Below, in pieces: positions 53,757 through 62,412 of a stretch of DNA of 64,000 nt. A program made the translations under genes and the position numbers. Position 1 is the first letter of the stretch. Each line of letters begins with the position of its first letter. The stretch spans positions 3,100,001 through 3,164,000 of the forward strand of contig NZ_CP031425.1 of assembly GCF_003367705.1 (NCBI RefSeq). Direction: 5' to 3'. This stretch comes from Microbacterium foliorum (GTDB lineage: Bacteria; Actinomycetota; Actinomycetes; Actinomycetales; Microbacteriaceae). The notes beneath the pieces were generated by a model. The model was not told the origin of the DNA. It saw only the letters and a program-made list of their open reading frames with translations, and did no database searches.

Positions 53757-53978
53757 TCAGCCCGTGGGTCGCCTCCTGATCCGTCGGACGAGGAGGAGCG
53801 CCCCGATGACGAGCAAGGCGACGCCGGTGGCGATCAGCAACGTCGGCAGATCCGCACCGGTACCGGCGAGGCCGTCGACGGGCGGCGGCGTGGTGAGCGG
53901 CAGTATCTCGACGTGGATCCGCACACCGCCGATGACTTCGGCATCCGTGTCGTCGATGAGCGCGAGGGGGAACGTCAT
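53757..53978 (-). CDS. Small LAxTG sortase-substrate-like protein (CscD-like)
   Basis: A 73-residue protein ending in a sorting signal: LAGTG (37-41), a membrane helix (about 45-64) and RRIRRR. ATG 53978 overlaps the stop of the DUF916 gene, so it is the third gene of the WxL cluster. Firmicute csc clusters also carry a small LPxTG protein (CscD). Oddly, no N-terminal signal peptide is present; the N-terminus reads like a folded strand, so export may depend on the C-terminal helix. Could be a remnant. Confidence 0.68.
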   Translation of the reverse strand: MTFPLALIDDTDAEVIGGVRIHVEILPLTTPPPVDGLAGTGADLPTLLIATGVALLVIGALLLVRRIRRRPTG

Positions 53979-55051
53979 CCGGCGACCTTCTCTCGGTCGT
54001 GGTCAGAGACAGCAAGAGCTTCTTCGCGGCCGCGCTCGACGGCCTGCGAGATCAGGTCTTCGACACGACGACGGGAGCGGATGCGGTTCCAGAGCAGCGC
54101 GAACACGAGCAGCGCGACCCCGGCGACGACGAGCAGTTGCGGCCAGGGCATCGCCCACGCCGTGACCTGTGTCGTCGAGGACTCCACGGCGAGCGTGTCT
54201 CCGTCGAGCGATGCGGCGACCGGTGCGACCGTCAGATCTCCCGCGAGGAAGACGAGGGGCCAGACGCCGGTCATCGTGAGCGTGAACGAGCGCGTCTCAC
54301 CGGGGAGCAGCACCTGCGGGCGCTGACCTTCGGTGGGGAAGGCGACCTGCTGACCGGCGATGCTCAGGGTGCCGGCGGTATCCATCCGTGCGTTCCCGGT
54401 GTTCTCCACGTCGAAGGTGACTGTGAGCTCTCCTGCTTCGAAGGGGTTCGCCTCGACCCGGAAGTCGGCCTGCACCCCGCCGACCGCGAAGGCCGGAGTG
54501 ATCGCTCCGGCGACGCGGGTGATGACCTTGACCCCGACGCGGCTCTCCACGCCGACACCGGTCGTCCCCGCATCGTCGGTCTTGACCGAGATGACGGATG
54601 CCGCGACCCCGGCCGCATGATCGCCGGGCTCCGCGTTCTCCGGCACGGTGATCGTGAAGGGGATCACCGCCGAGCCGCCCGCGGGGATCTCGACGTCGTC
54701 GGGGATGGCGATCCAGGTGCCGGCGCCCGTCGACTCCTGATCGGAGGCGAGCATGTCGAACCTGCCCGCCTCCGTGTAAAAGCCGTCCGCGGCGGAGAGC
54801 GAGAACACGACATCACTCGCGCCGAGGTTGCGCACGAGCACGTGTTCCTCGACGCTTTCGCCGGGATCGAGCTCGTGCTCGATCGCGACGCGACCGTCCG
54901 CGCCGGCATCGTCCGCCGGAGACACCGACCAGGAGACCGCGTCAGCCTGCGCGTCGTCGGCGAGCGCGCTCGAGGGGAGCGCCAGGCTTCCGAGCGCCGC
55001 GAGCAGAGCGACGGCGGTCACTGCGATCCGGCTACGGGGGCGGGTGATCAT
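53975..55051 (-). CDS. DUF916 (WxL-interacting) surface protein
   Basis: A 358-residue membrane-anchored protein. Signal peptide about 1-34 (ends SSALADD), then a DUF916 domain (VSWSVSPADDAGADGRVAIE, LDPGESVEEHVLVRNLG, IPFTITVPENAEPGDHAAGV), a second beta domain, and a C-terminal helix (LLVVAGVALLVFALLW) with basic tail. DUF916 proteins bind peptidoglycan and WxL partners. Start 55051 has GGAGA upstream; longer frame rejected. It follows the WxL gene by 26 bases. Confidence 0.85.
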   Translation of the reverse strand: MITRPRSRIAVTAVALLAALGSLALPSSALADDAQADAVSWSVSPADDAGADGRVAIEHELDPGESVEEHVLVRNLGASDVVFSLSAADGFYTEAGRFDMLASDQESTGAGTWIAIPDDVEIPAGGSAVIPFTITVPENAEPGDHAAGVAASVISVKTDDAGTTGVGVESRVGVKVITRVAGAITPAFAVGGVQADFRVEANPFEAGELTVTFDVENTGNARMDTAGTLSIAGQQVAFPTEGQRPQVLLPGETRSFTLTMTGVWPLVFLAGDLTVAPVAASLDGDTLAVESSTTQVTAWAMPWPQLLVVAGVALLVFALLWNRIRSRRRVEDLISQAVERGREEALAVSDHDREKVAG

Positions 55052-55077
55052 GATGTCTCCGGCGGACGAGGGGGAAC

Positions 55078-55704
55078 TCAGTACGAGTCTTCGAACAGCG
55101 ACAGAGTCAGCGTCGAGGTGTAGGAGCCGGGAGCGACCGTGACCGGAGTCTTCAGCACGAGGTTCGCGTTCGCGGTCCATTGTCCGGATGTCGCCTGCGC
55201 GTCAGCAGAGTCGAGGGCGAGGGCGAGCAGCTCCTGGCCGACCAGGCCGACGCCGTTCACTCCGCCGTCGATCGAGGTGCCGACCGCGTCTCCTTCGGCG
55301 ACTTCGCCGTCGTTGGCGGTCAGGACGCTCGGCGTCCAGCCGAGGTGGTCGGGGGTGATGCTCGCCTGTCCCGCGGCGCCGACGAAGTCGCTCGCCTGCC
55401 CGGTGACGTACCAGAACACTCCGGCGCCGACATCCTCGCGGGTGTCCGTCACGGTGACGTTCGGCAGGGCGCCGGTGAACTGACGGAACGACGCGGTCGA
55501 CCCGGTCTCCGTGAGGGTCGTCTCGGTTCCCGCGACCGTGAGGCTCAGGGCGCCGGTCTCGGTGGAGGCGATGTCGACCGTGACATCGACGTCGCCGGAT
55601 CCGTTCTCGCTCGGGTCGGCGAAGGCGGCGACGCCCACACCGGCGAGCATCAGGCCGCCGAGGACTCCGACAGCGCAGCGCGCTGCCATGCTCTTCTTGC
55701 TCAT
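55078..55704 (-). CDS. WxL-like surface protein
   Basis: A 208-residue secreted protein with signal peptide (cleaved near AAFADP, about 30). VTVTDTREDVGAGVFWYVTG, QASDFVG and the C-terminal YTSTLTLSLFEDSY match WxL-like domains, which attach non-covalently to peptidoglycan. It heads the WxL-DUF916-LAxTG operon and is divergent from the GH43 genes, with an operator at 55852. It may help hold enzymes or cells on plant polymers (inference). Confidence 0.78.
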   Translation of the reverse strand: MSKKSMAARCAVGVLGGLMLAGVGVAAFADPSENGSGDVDVTVDIASTETGALSLTVAGTETTLTETGSTASFRQFTGALPNVTVTDTREDVGAGVFWYVTGQASDFVGAAGQASITPDHLGWTPSVLTANDGEVAEGDAVGTSIDGGVNGVGLVGQELLALALDSADAQATSGQWTANANLVLKTPVTVAPGSYTSTLTLSLFEDSY

Positions 55705-55851
55705 GTTGGTCTCCAGTTCCTCGGCCGGCGGGTACCGCGCCGAATCGATGATCAGCCTGTGGCTGTCGGGTTCGCTTCAGGCATCGGGCAGGAACTGCGT
55801 GGGCGCCCTTGCCCGGCGCACTCCCCCAGTGGAGTGCAGCCGTCCCCAGAT

Positions 55852-55865
55852 TGTTAGCGGGAACA
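55852..55865. promoter_or_regulatory. LacI-type operator facing the WxL cluster
   Basis: TGTTAGCGGGAACA; on the minus strand TAACAA overlaps it as a possible -10. Lies in the 355-bp divergent gap between the WxL and GH43 genes, which is otherwise without genes. Confidence 0.68.
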
Positions 55866-55964
55866 TCGATACCCTACGATCCCGGTCATCTGCGCGTCAA
55901 GTAGCGACGGGCGACGCGGAGTCTCCACCCCGCGGTTTTCCGATCACGCCTGTATTTCCGGCAT

Positions 55965-55978
55965 TGTGTCCGCTAACA
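55965..55978. promoter_or_regulatory. LacI-type operator facing the GH43 genes
   Basis: TGTGTCCGCTAACA, the reverse complement of TGTTAGCGGACACA. On the plus strand TAACAT overlaps it as a likely -10 for the GH43 operon, 82 bases before the GTG start. Confidence 0.68.
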
Positions 55979-56059
55979 TTCCGAGGAGCCCGCCCGAAGG
56001 GCACCCCCGGATGACCGCGTCGGCGGCGCATTCAGTCAACGACGACAGGAGATCCCGCT

Positions 56060-59023
56060 GTGAGCGCATCCCGCCCCTCCCCACCCCCGCGCAGGCGGCT
56101 GACGGCCGCAGCCATCGTCGGGACCCTCGCCGCATCGCTGTGCGCATTCACCCCCTCAGCCGCGTTCGCCGCCGACGTGCCGACACCCAGCGCGCACTAC
56201 GACATGTCGCACTCGGGCACCACGCTGCTCGACGTCTCGGGCAACGGGCGCAACGCGACCCTGACCGGCTTCACGGACGCCTCGTTCGTCGACGCCGGCG
56301 GCGACGATGTGCTGCGCTTCAAGAAGGACGGCTACGCAGCGCTCCCCCAGGGCCTCGTCACCGGCGCCGACAACGACTTCACGGTCGAGTACACCGTGGC
56401 CACGCAGACCGCGGGCAACCAGTTCGGCTGGGTGATCGGCGACGGCGTCGGCGCATGGAACACCACCGCGCTGGGCAACCACGTCTTCGTCAACCCACGC
56501 TCCAGTGAGGGCGGGTACAGCAACCAGGTGCTCTCCGGCATCCGGGTCAAGACCCCCACGGGCAACGGCGAGACCCGCCTGCCGGCCGGCGGCGGACTCA
56601 ACCCCGGCTTCACGACACTCACCATGGTCGGCAGTGGCAGCACCCTCACGCTGTACCGCGACGGCCAGGTCATCTCGACGACCACGCACAGCGTGAATCT
56701 CAGCTCCATCGTCCCCGCGACCGGCACCCTCGGCTACCTGGGCCGCTCGCTCTACACGGGTGACGCGCTGCTCGCCGCGGACGTCACCGATGTGCGGTTC
56801 TGGGACACCTCGCTGACCGCAGACCAGGTGTCGGCGAGCATGCCGACCGCGTCGGAGAAGTCCGCCACCACGCAGGCACTGCTCCGCGGCGATCTGCTGC
56901 CCGTCGTCAAGGGAGCCAACGCCACCCTCGACGCGGTGCGCAGCAACCTCACTTTCCCGTCATCCTCGAACGGCGTGGCCCTCACCTGGTCGTCGTCCGA
57001 CACCTCGGTCATCTCGAACACCGGTGTGGTGTCGCGCGCGATCACGACCGACACCACGGTGACGATCACCGCCACCCCCGCCTCCGGGTCGCCGATCACC
57101 TTCACCGTGACCGTGGCCGCGGCCTCCGCTTCCGCCGATCTCGACGCGATCGACCTGTCCGAGCGCACCACCGAGAACCTCCCGTTGGTGACGAGAGGGG
57201 CGGTCGACGGCTCGACCATCGCCTGGTCGTCTTCGGACGAGGACCTGATCACACCGACGGATGCGGCCTACGTCGCCCCCTCCGTCGGCGCGGCCGACGC
57301 CTACCGCGGTGGCGGCATCGTGGAGCGCCCCGCATACGGCACGGGCGACCGCGATGTCACCCTCACCGCCCGCGCCACGCTGAACGGCACGACCCTGTCG
57401 CGCGAGTTCACGGTGACGGTCGCCGAGCACGCCCGCACGGCGCCGGATGCCGGGTACGCCAGCGCCTACTTCAAGTCGGACGGCGACGAGAAGATCTACC
57501 AGGCCGCGACGAGCGGCAACGACTTCTTCACCTTCTCCCCCGTGAACGACGGCAAGGCGGTGATCACGTCGACCGCCGACACCACCGGTCTGCGCGACCC
57601 GTACATCCTGCGCTCGCACGACGGCGACAAGTACTACATGATCGCCACCGATCTCTGCATCAGCTGCGGCACCGGCTGGGGTCCTGCGCAGTCGCAGGGC
57701 AGCCTCAAGGTCGAGGTCTGGGAGTCGACCGACATGGTCTCCTGGACGCGCACCAACGGCGAGAACACCGGCATCACGATCAACCAGCCCGAGGCGGGCA
57801 TGACCTGGGCGCCGGAGGCGTACTGGGACGACGACCTGGAGTCGTACGTGGTGTTCTTCGCCTCGCGGAAGTACTCAGACGCGAGCCACACGAACAGCGA
57901 CAACCTGTACGCGCAGATGTTCTACGTGACCACCCGTGACTTCAAGACGTTCACCTACCCGCCCACCAGCTGGCAGGACACGGGCTACGCGCGCATCGAC
58001 TCGACCGTCACGAAGATCGGCGACTACTACTACCGCTTCACCAAGAACGAGGAGTCCGGGGCCGCCGGCACCCTCGAGGCCGGCAAGGACATCTTCCTCG
58101 AGCGCTCGACCGTGCTGACCGCGCCGACGACCTCGTCGAACTGGACCGCCGATCCGACGAAGACCTGGCAGCTCACCGACACCCGGATGACCACTCTCGA
58201 GACCGGCCAGGCGGGTGAAGGCCCAGAGATCATCAAGCTCAACGAGGGCGACCCGAACAACACCTCGGGTGACGGCTACGTCTTCCTCGTCGACAACTAC
58301 GCGGCGGGCGGCTACCGCGCGTTCCTCACCACGGGTGCGGAGATCGCCTCGAGCAGCCAGTCCGACCGCCTCTCGCAGCGCTCGACCTGGAACGTCCGCC
58401 CCGCCGGCGGGCTCCCGGCGAGCCCGCGCCACGGCGCATTCGTCAGCGTTCCGCAGACCGTGCTCACCGCGATGCACGACTGGACGTCGATCGAGGCCGT
58501 CACCTCGACCACCGCGCTCGCGCTCGACGGACGCCGTGCCACGGCCTCCGTCACCGCGGCCGACGGAGGCGACGTGGCAGGCACCGTCACGTTCACGGGT
58601 GGCACCTGGAGCGAGACGGTCACCCTCTCCGAAGGAGCGGCAGCGGTCGACGTCCCCTCCGAGGTCACCGCGGTCACCGCGACCTACGACGGGTACCGCG
58701 ACGGCCTGGTCACCACCTCGACCTCGGCCGAGGTCCCCGTCAGCACGCTGACCATCACCACCACCTCGAGCCTGCGCTGCGTGCTCGGCAAGGCCCAGGT
58801 CGTGGTCAATGTGCACAACACGGCGACGGTCGCCGCATCCGTGACGGTCTCGACGCCCTACGGCTCCAAGACGCTGTCGCTCGCCGCAGGGGCCTCGTCC
58901 TCGGCGTCGTTCGCCAGCCGCCTCGCCACCGTTCCCGCCGGCACCATCACGGTGACGGCGACCGCACCGGGCGACCAGACCTTCACTGGTTCCGCCCCTC
59001 TCGCCGCAGGCACCTGCAACTGA
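56060..59023 (+). CDS. Secreted GH43 enzyme with LamG and Ig-like domains
   Basis: A 987-residue secreted protein. Signal peptide about 1-39 (ends SAAFAAD), LamG-type domain about 40-265, two bacterial Ig-like domains (about 270-470), a five-bladed GH43 propeller (about 480-800) and a C-terminal RCVLGK module (about 906-987). Catalytic Asp in GLRDPYI (about 513) and acid Glu in GEGPEI (about 720) are kept; TWAPEAYWD is also typical. Start is GTG with AGGAG nine bases before. Likely an arabinosidase or galactosidase of the arabinogalactan set. Confidence 0.88.
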   Translation: MSASRPSPPPRRRLTAAAIVGTLAASLCAFTPSAAFAADVPTPSAHYDMSHSGTTLLDVSGNGRNATLTGFTDASFVDAGGDDVLRFKKDGYAALPQGLVTGADNDFTVEYTVATQTAGNQFGWVIGDGVGAWNTTALGNHVFVNPRSSEGGYSNQVLSGIRVKTPTGNGETRLPAGGGLNPGFTTLTMVGSGSTLTLYRDGQVISTTTHSVNLSSIVPATGTLGYLGRSLYTGDALLAADVTDVRFWDTSLTADQVSASMPTASEKSATTQALLRGDLLPVVKGANATLDAVRSNLTFPSSSNGVALTWSSSDTSVISNTGVVSRAITTDTTVTITATPASGSPITFTVTVAAASASADLDAIDLSERTTENLPLVTRGAVDGSTIAWSSSDEDLITPTDAAYVAPSVGAADAYRGGGIVERPAYGTGDRDVTLTARATLNGTTLSREFTVTVAEHARTAPDAGYASAYFKSDGDEKIYQAATSGNDFFTFSPVNDGKAVITSTADTTGLRDPYILRSHDGDKYYMIATDLCISCGTGWGPAQSQGSLKVEVWESTDMVSWTRTNGENTGITINQPEAGMTWAPEAYWDDDLESYVVFFASRKYSDASHTNSDNLYAQMFYVTTRDFKTFTYPPTSWQDTGYARIDSTVTKIGDYYYRFTKNEESGAAGTLEAGKDIFLERSTVLTAPTTSSNWTADPTKTWQLTDTRMTTLETGQAGEGPEIIKLNEGDPNNTSGDGYVFLVDNYAAGGYRAFLTTGAEIASSSQSDRLSQRSTWNVRPAGGLPASPRHGAFVSVPQTVLTAMHDWTSIEAVTSTTALALDGRRATASVTAADGGDVAGTVTFTGGTWSETVTLSEGAAAVDVPSEVTAVTATYDGYRDGLVTTSTSAEVPVSTLTITTTSSLRCVLGKAQVVVNVHNTATVAASVTVSTPYGSKTLSLAAGASSSASFASRLATVPAGTITVTATAPGDQTFTGSAPLAAGTCN

Positions 59024-59037
59024 TCGGAGAAGCGACC

Positions 59038-61941
59038 ATGACGAGTCTGCTCACCAGAAGCATCCGCAAGGCGACGGCCGTGGCCGCGGCTGCCGCGACC
59101 GTGGTGGCGATCGGAGCCGTGTCGACGCACACGGCCTCGGTCGCCGCCGAGGGCCCGACACCCCTCATCCACTACACGTTCGATGCCGCCTCCGGCACGA
59201 CGGTCAGTGACACCACCGGCAACGGTTACGACGCCATGATCAAGCAGAACGGCGCGAAGGTCGAGAACGGGCAGCTCTCACTGCCTGGGGGCAGCGCGTC
59301 GAGCGCCGGCTACCTGGATATCCCGACCGCAGGTCTCGTCGGCAAGAAGACGCTGACGGTCTCGACCTGGCTGAGCGGACGCACAGGTCCCGCCAACACG
59401 GCGGCCGCGTTCCTCGGAGCCCCCGTCGCATCGGGCGCGAGCTACTCCAGCGGCTACTGGCTGCTCAACCCGGCCAACCCGAGCGGCTACGTGAAGGCCG
59501 TCGTGACGAACGCCACGAACGCCGGAGCACCGTGGGGCACAGAGGTCGGTGCCGGCGCGACGAACGCCGCGACCTCGGGGGCACGCACACCCGCCGGGAT
59601 GTCGCTGTACACGAGCGTGATCGACGGCACCGCAGGCACCCTGACGACGTACGTCAACGGCGCGCAGATCTCGTCGGTCGCGATCGCGCGCGACGTGTCG
59701 TCGTTCGGCTCGGCCCTGGTCGGTTACCTCGGACGCTCGACGTACAACGACGCCGGCTGGGCGGGTGACGTCGACGACTTCGCCGTCTACGAGAGCGCAC
59801 TCGACGCCGCGCAGGTGCAGCAGCTCTTCTCGGATCAGGCGCTCGAGCGGGCCGTGGCCTCGGTCACCGTGCCCTCGACGGCGACCGAGGCGTTCACGCT
59901 GCCGACCACGACCAGCGGCGTCGCGATCTCCTGGGCCTCCGACAACGCGGCCATTCAGATCACGGGGGGTGCCGCGGCTGTGCTGCGCCCCACCCCCGGG
60001 TCGGCGGATGCCGTGGCCACCCTCACCGCGACGTTCACGGTCGGCGGCGCGCTGACCACTCGGACGTTCACGGTGACGGTTCCCGCCGCTCTCTCCGATC
60101 AGGCCAGGGCGGATGCCGATCTGGCTGCCGTCGCGGTGGCCGATGCCGACGACCTCAGGGCGTCGTTCTCGGTGCCGACGACCGGTGCGAACGGCTCGAC
60201 CCTGAGCTGGAGCGTCACGAGCGGATCGGCGTCCGCTACTCTCCGCGCGGGTGTGCGCGACGGATCCGCGACCGTGTCGATCACCCGCCCGGCCGCCGGC
60301 GCGGCGTCGGCATCCGCGACGCTCTCGGTCACGGCATCCGTCGGCGACGCCACGGCCACCCGCACGTTCGCGCTGACCGTGCGCCCTCAGCCGGCGGGAG
60401 ATGCCGAGAAGGAAGCCTACGTCTGGACGTTCTTCACCGGCGAGGGTGCTGGCGCGGAGCGCGTGAGCCTCGCCGCCTCGAAGGGCGACGACGCGCTGCG
60501 CTGGAACACGCTGAACGGCGGCGAGCCGATCTTCACCTCGACGCAGGGCACGCAGGGTCTGCGTGATCCGTTCATCATCCGCTCGCACGAGGGCGACAAG
60601 TTCTACATGCTCGCGACCGACCTGAAGATCGACGGCCTCGCCGGCGGCTTCACGACCTCGCAGATCTCGGGATCGCAGCACATCGAGGTGTGGGAGTCCA
60701 CCGACCTCGTGAACTGGTCCGCGCAGCGCCATGTGCAGGTGTCGTCGGCGTATGCGGGCAACACCTGGGCGCCGGAGGCGTACTGGGACGACGAGATCCA
60801 GCGCTACGTCGTCTTCTGGGCGTCGAACCTCTACCCGACGACGGATGCCTCCACCCGCACCGCCGTGACGTACAACCGCATGATGTACGCGACGACGGAT
60901 GACTTCGTGACGTTCTCCGAGCCGCAGATCTGGTCGGACGTGCGGCGGGGAACGGGCCTCGGGCTGATCGACTCGACCGTCGCCGAGGAAGACGGCGTCT
61001 ACTACCGCTTCACGAAGGACGAGGCGTCGATGACGATCCGCGAGGAGAAGTCGACCGACCTGCTCGCCACGATCAGCGGCGCACTGCCCGGCACCAGCGG
61101 CAGCTCCGACGAGTGGACCCTCGTGAAGGAGCGGATCGCGACCGGACTGCCGAACGGTGAACCAGGCGGCACCTACTCCAGCGGCGAGGGACCGAACATC
61201 TTCGCAGCGAACCCCGGCGACGTGAACGGCCTCTCCTGGTACCTGTTCATCGATCAGCCGTCGTACCACGGAGGACCGAACCACTACATCCCGTTCGGAT
61301 CCGACGACATCACCGACGGATCGTCGTGGCAGGCGCTCGGCTCGACCCTGCGCGCGAACCTGCCGCAGAACAGCGACGGCGGAAAGCCACGGCACGGCAC
61401 CGTGATCCCGGTGACGCGCGCCGAGTACCAGACGGTGCTGGAGGGCTTCGCGCCCGAGATCGCGGTGACCGATGTCGCTCCGATCGCCGTGTCGACTCGC
61501 GCGGGCAGCGCTCCCGTGCTGCCGAAGGCGACGCTGACGACGGCGAGCGGCACCACCGCGACGGTCGATGTCGCGTGGGAGGGCGTCGACCCCGCCGACT
61601 ACGCGAGCGCCGGCACTTTCACGGTGCGCGGCGTCGCACAGGATGCCTCTCGGATGCCGGTCACGGCAACGGTCACCGTCACCCCTGGCATCGGAGTCGA
61701 CCTGTCGACACGCTGCGTGGCCGGCAAGGTCGTGGTCACCGCGAAGGTCGCCAATGCCGGAACGGATGCCGCACGCGTCACAGTGTCGTCCTCATACGGT
61801 ACACAGGTCGTCGACCTCGCCGGAGGCAAGACCTCGACGGTGACCTTCAGCACCCGTGCGGCCTCGGTGGCCTCGGGTGAGGTGCAGGCGACGGTGTCGG
61901 GCTCGACGGTCACGGGGACGTTCGCCGCCAAGACCTGCTGA
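59038..61941 (+). CDS. Secreted GH43 enzyme, tandem paralogue
   Basis: A 967-residue protein built like its upstream neighbour: signal peptide about 1-37 (ends SVAAEG), LamG about 40-265, Ig-like domains about 275-455, GH43 propeller about 460-790 with GLRDPFI and GEGPNI active-site motifs and TWAPEAYWD, a short Ig-like domain and a C-terminal RCVAGK module. It starts 14 bases after the first enzyme, GGAG upstream. Sequence divergence in the substrate blades suggests a different bond or linkage preference. Confidence 0.88.
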   Translation: MTSLLTRSIRKATAVAAAAATVVAIGAVSTHTASVAAEGPTPLIHYTFDAASGTTVSDTTGNGYDAMIKQNGAKVENGQLSLPGGSASSAGYLDIPTAGLVGKKTLTVSTWLSGRTGPANTAAAFLGAPVASGASYSSGYWLLNPANPSGYVKAVVTNATNAGAPWGTEVGAGATNAATSGARTPAGMSLYTSVIDGTAGTLTTYVNGAQISSVAIARDVSSFGSALVGYLGRSTYNDAGWAGDVDDFAVYESALDAAQVQQLFSDQALERAVASVTVPSTATEAFTLPTTTSGVAISWASDNAAIQITGGAAAVLRPTPGSADAVATLTATFTVGGALTTRTFTVTVPAALSDQARADADLAAVAVADADDLRASFSVPTTGANGSTLSWSVTSGSASATLRAGVRDGSATVSITRPAAGAASASATLSVTASVGDATATRTFALTVRPQPAGDAEKEAYVWTFFTGEGAGAERVSLAASKGDDALRWNTLNGGEPIFTSTQGTQGLRDPFIIRSHEGDKFYMLATDLKIDGLAGGFTTSQISGSQHIEVWESTDLVNWSAQRHVQVSSAYAGNTWAPEAYWDDEIQRYVVFWASNLYPTTDASTRTAVTYNRMMYATTDDFVTFSEPQIWSDVRRGTGLGLIDSTVAEEDGVYYRFTKDEASMTIREEKSTDLLATISGALPGTSGSSDEWTLVKERIATGLPNGEPGGTYSSGEGPNIFAANPGDVNGLSWYLFIDQPSYHGGPNHYIPFGSDDITDGSSWQALGSTLRANLPQNSDGGKPRHGTVIPVTRAEYQTVLEGFAPEIAVTDVAPIAVSTRAGSAPVLPKATLTTASGTTATVDVAWEGVDPADYASAGTFTVRGVAQDASRMPVTATVTVTPGIGVDLSTRCVAGKVVVTAKVANAGTDAARVTVSSSYGTQVVDLAGGKTSTVTFSTRAASVASGEVQATVSGSTVTGTFAAKTC

Positions 61942-61960
61942 CCCCTCCCGCTCCGCGACG

Positions 61961-62018
61961 CTCCCGTCGCGATACGTCAGTCGAGACCTCGGTCGCGGCT
62001 CTCGTATCGCGGCGGGAG
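61961..62018. terminator. Long-loop inverted repeat after the GH43 genes
   Basis: CTCCCGTCGCGATACG and CGTATCGCGGCGGGAG pair over 16 bases with one wobble pair around a 26-base loop, 20 bases after the second GH43 stop. Likely a terminator or a repeat-family member. Confidence 0.5.
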
Positions 62019-62133
62019 TCGTCGCATAAAGCCGCATCCGCGCCAGGACAGCGACCATCTGCGCCCTCTTCCCGAGCCGAGCGGTCGCGAATGGACGCAT
62101 CACGCGCCGCGAGGCGACGAAATGCGACGACTC

Positions 62134-62213
62134 GGAGGCGAGGCGAGGCGAGGCGAGGCGAGGGCGAGGGCGAGGGCGAGGGCGAGGGCGAGGGCGAGGG
62201 CGAGGGCGAGGGC
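62134..62213. repeat. GAGGC to GAGGGC microsatellite
   Basis: About five GAGGC pentamers switch to about nine GAGGGC hexamers. It lies in the 471-bp gap between convergent hydrolase genes, with GCGACCATCTGCGCC-like words of the 23-bp array family at about 62050. No gene is present. Confidence 0.85.
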
Positions 62214-62327
62214 GACATTCGTTGTCCCACACCCACATGAGGTGTCTCGCGCCCCGCGAGGTGCCTGCTCGCCCCGCGGATGAGCCCGTGATCGTCAATG
62301 CCGTCGCTGACCGGGTGCACGCGAAAA

Positions 62328-62371
62328 AGCCCGCCCCTTCCTGCTGTGGGGGCAGCAGGAAGGGGCGGGCT
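62328..62371 (-). terminator. Intrinsic terminator of the anchored GH43 gene
   Basis: A perfect 18-bp stem (starting AGCCCGCCCCTTCCTGCT) with an 8-base loop; on the minus strand it is followed by TTTTT. A classic rho-independent signal, 42 bases after the stop at 62413. Confidence 0.88.
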
Positions 62372-62412
62372 GTGGGAGAGGTCGGTCGCCGTGGGGAGAC
62401 GGCGACCCCACC

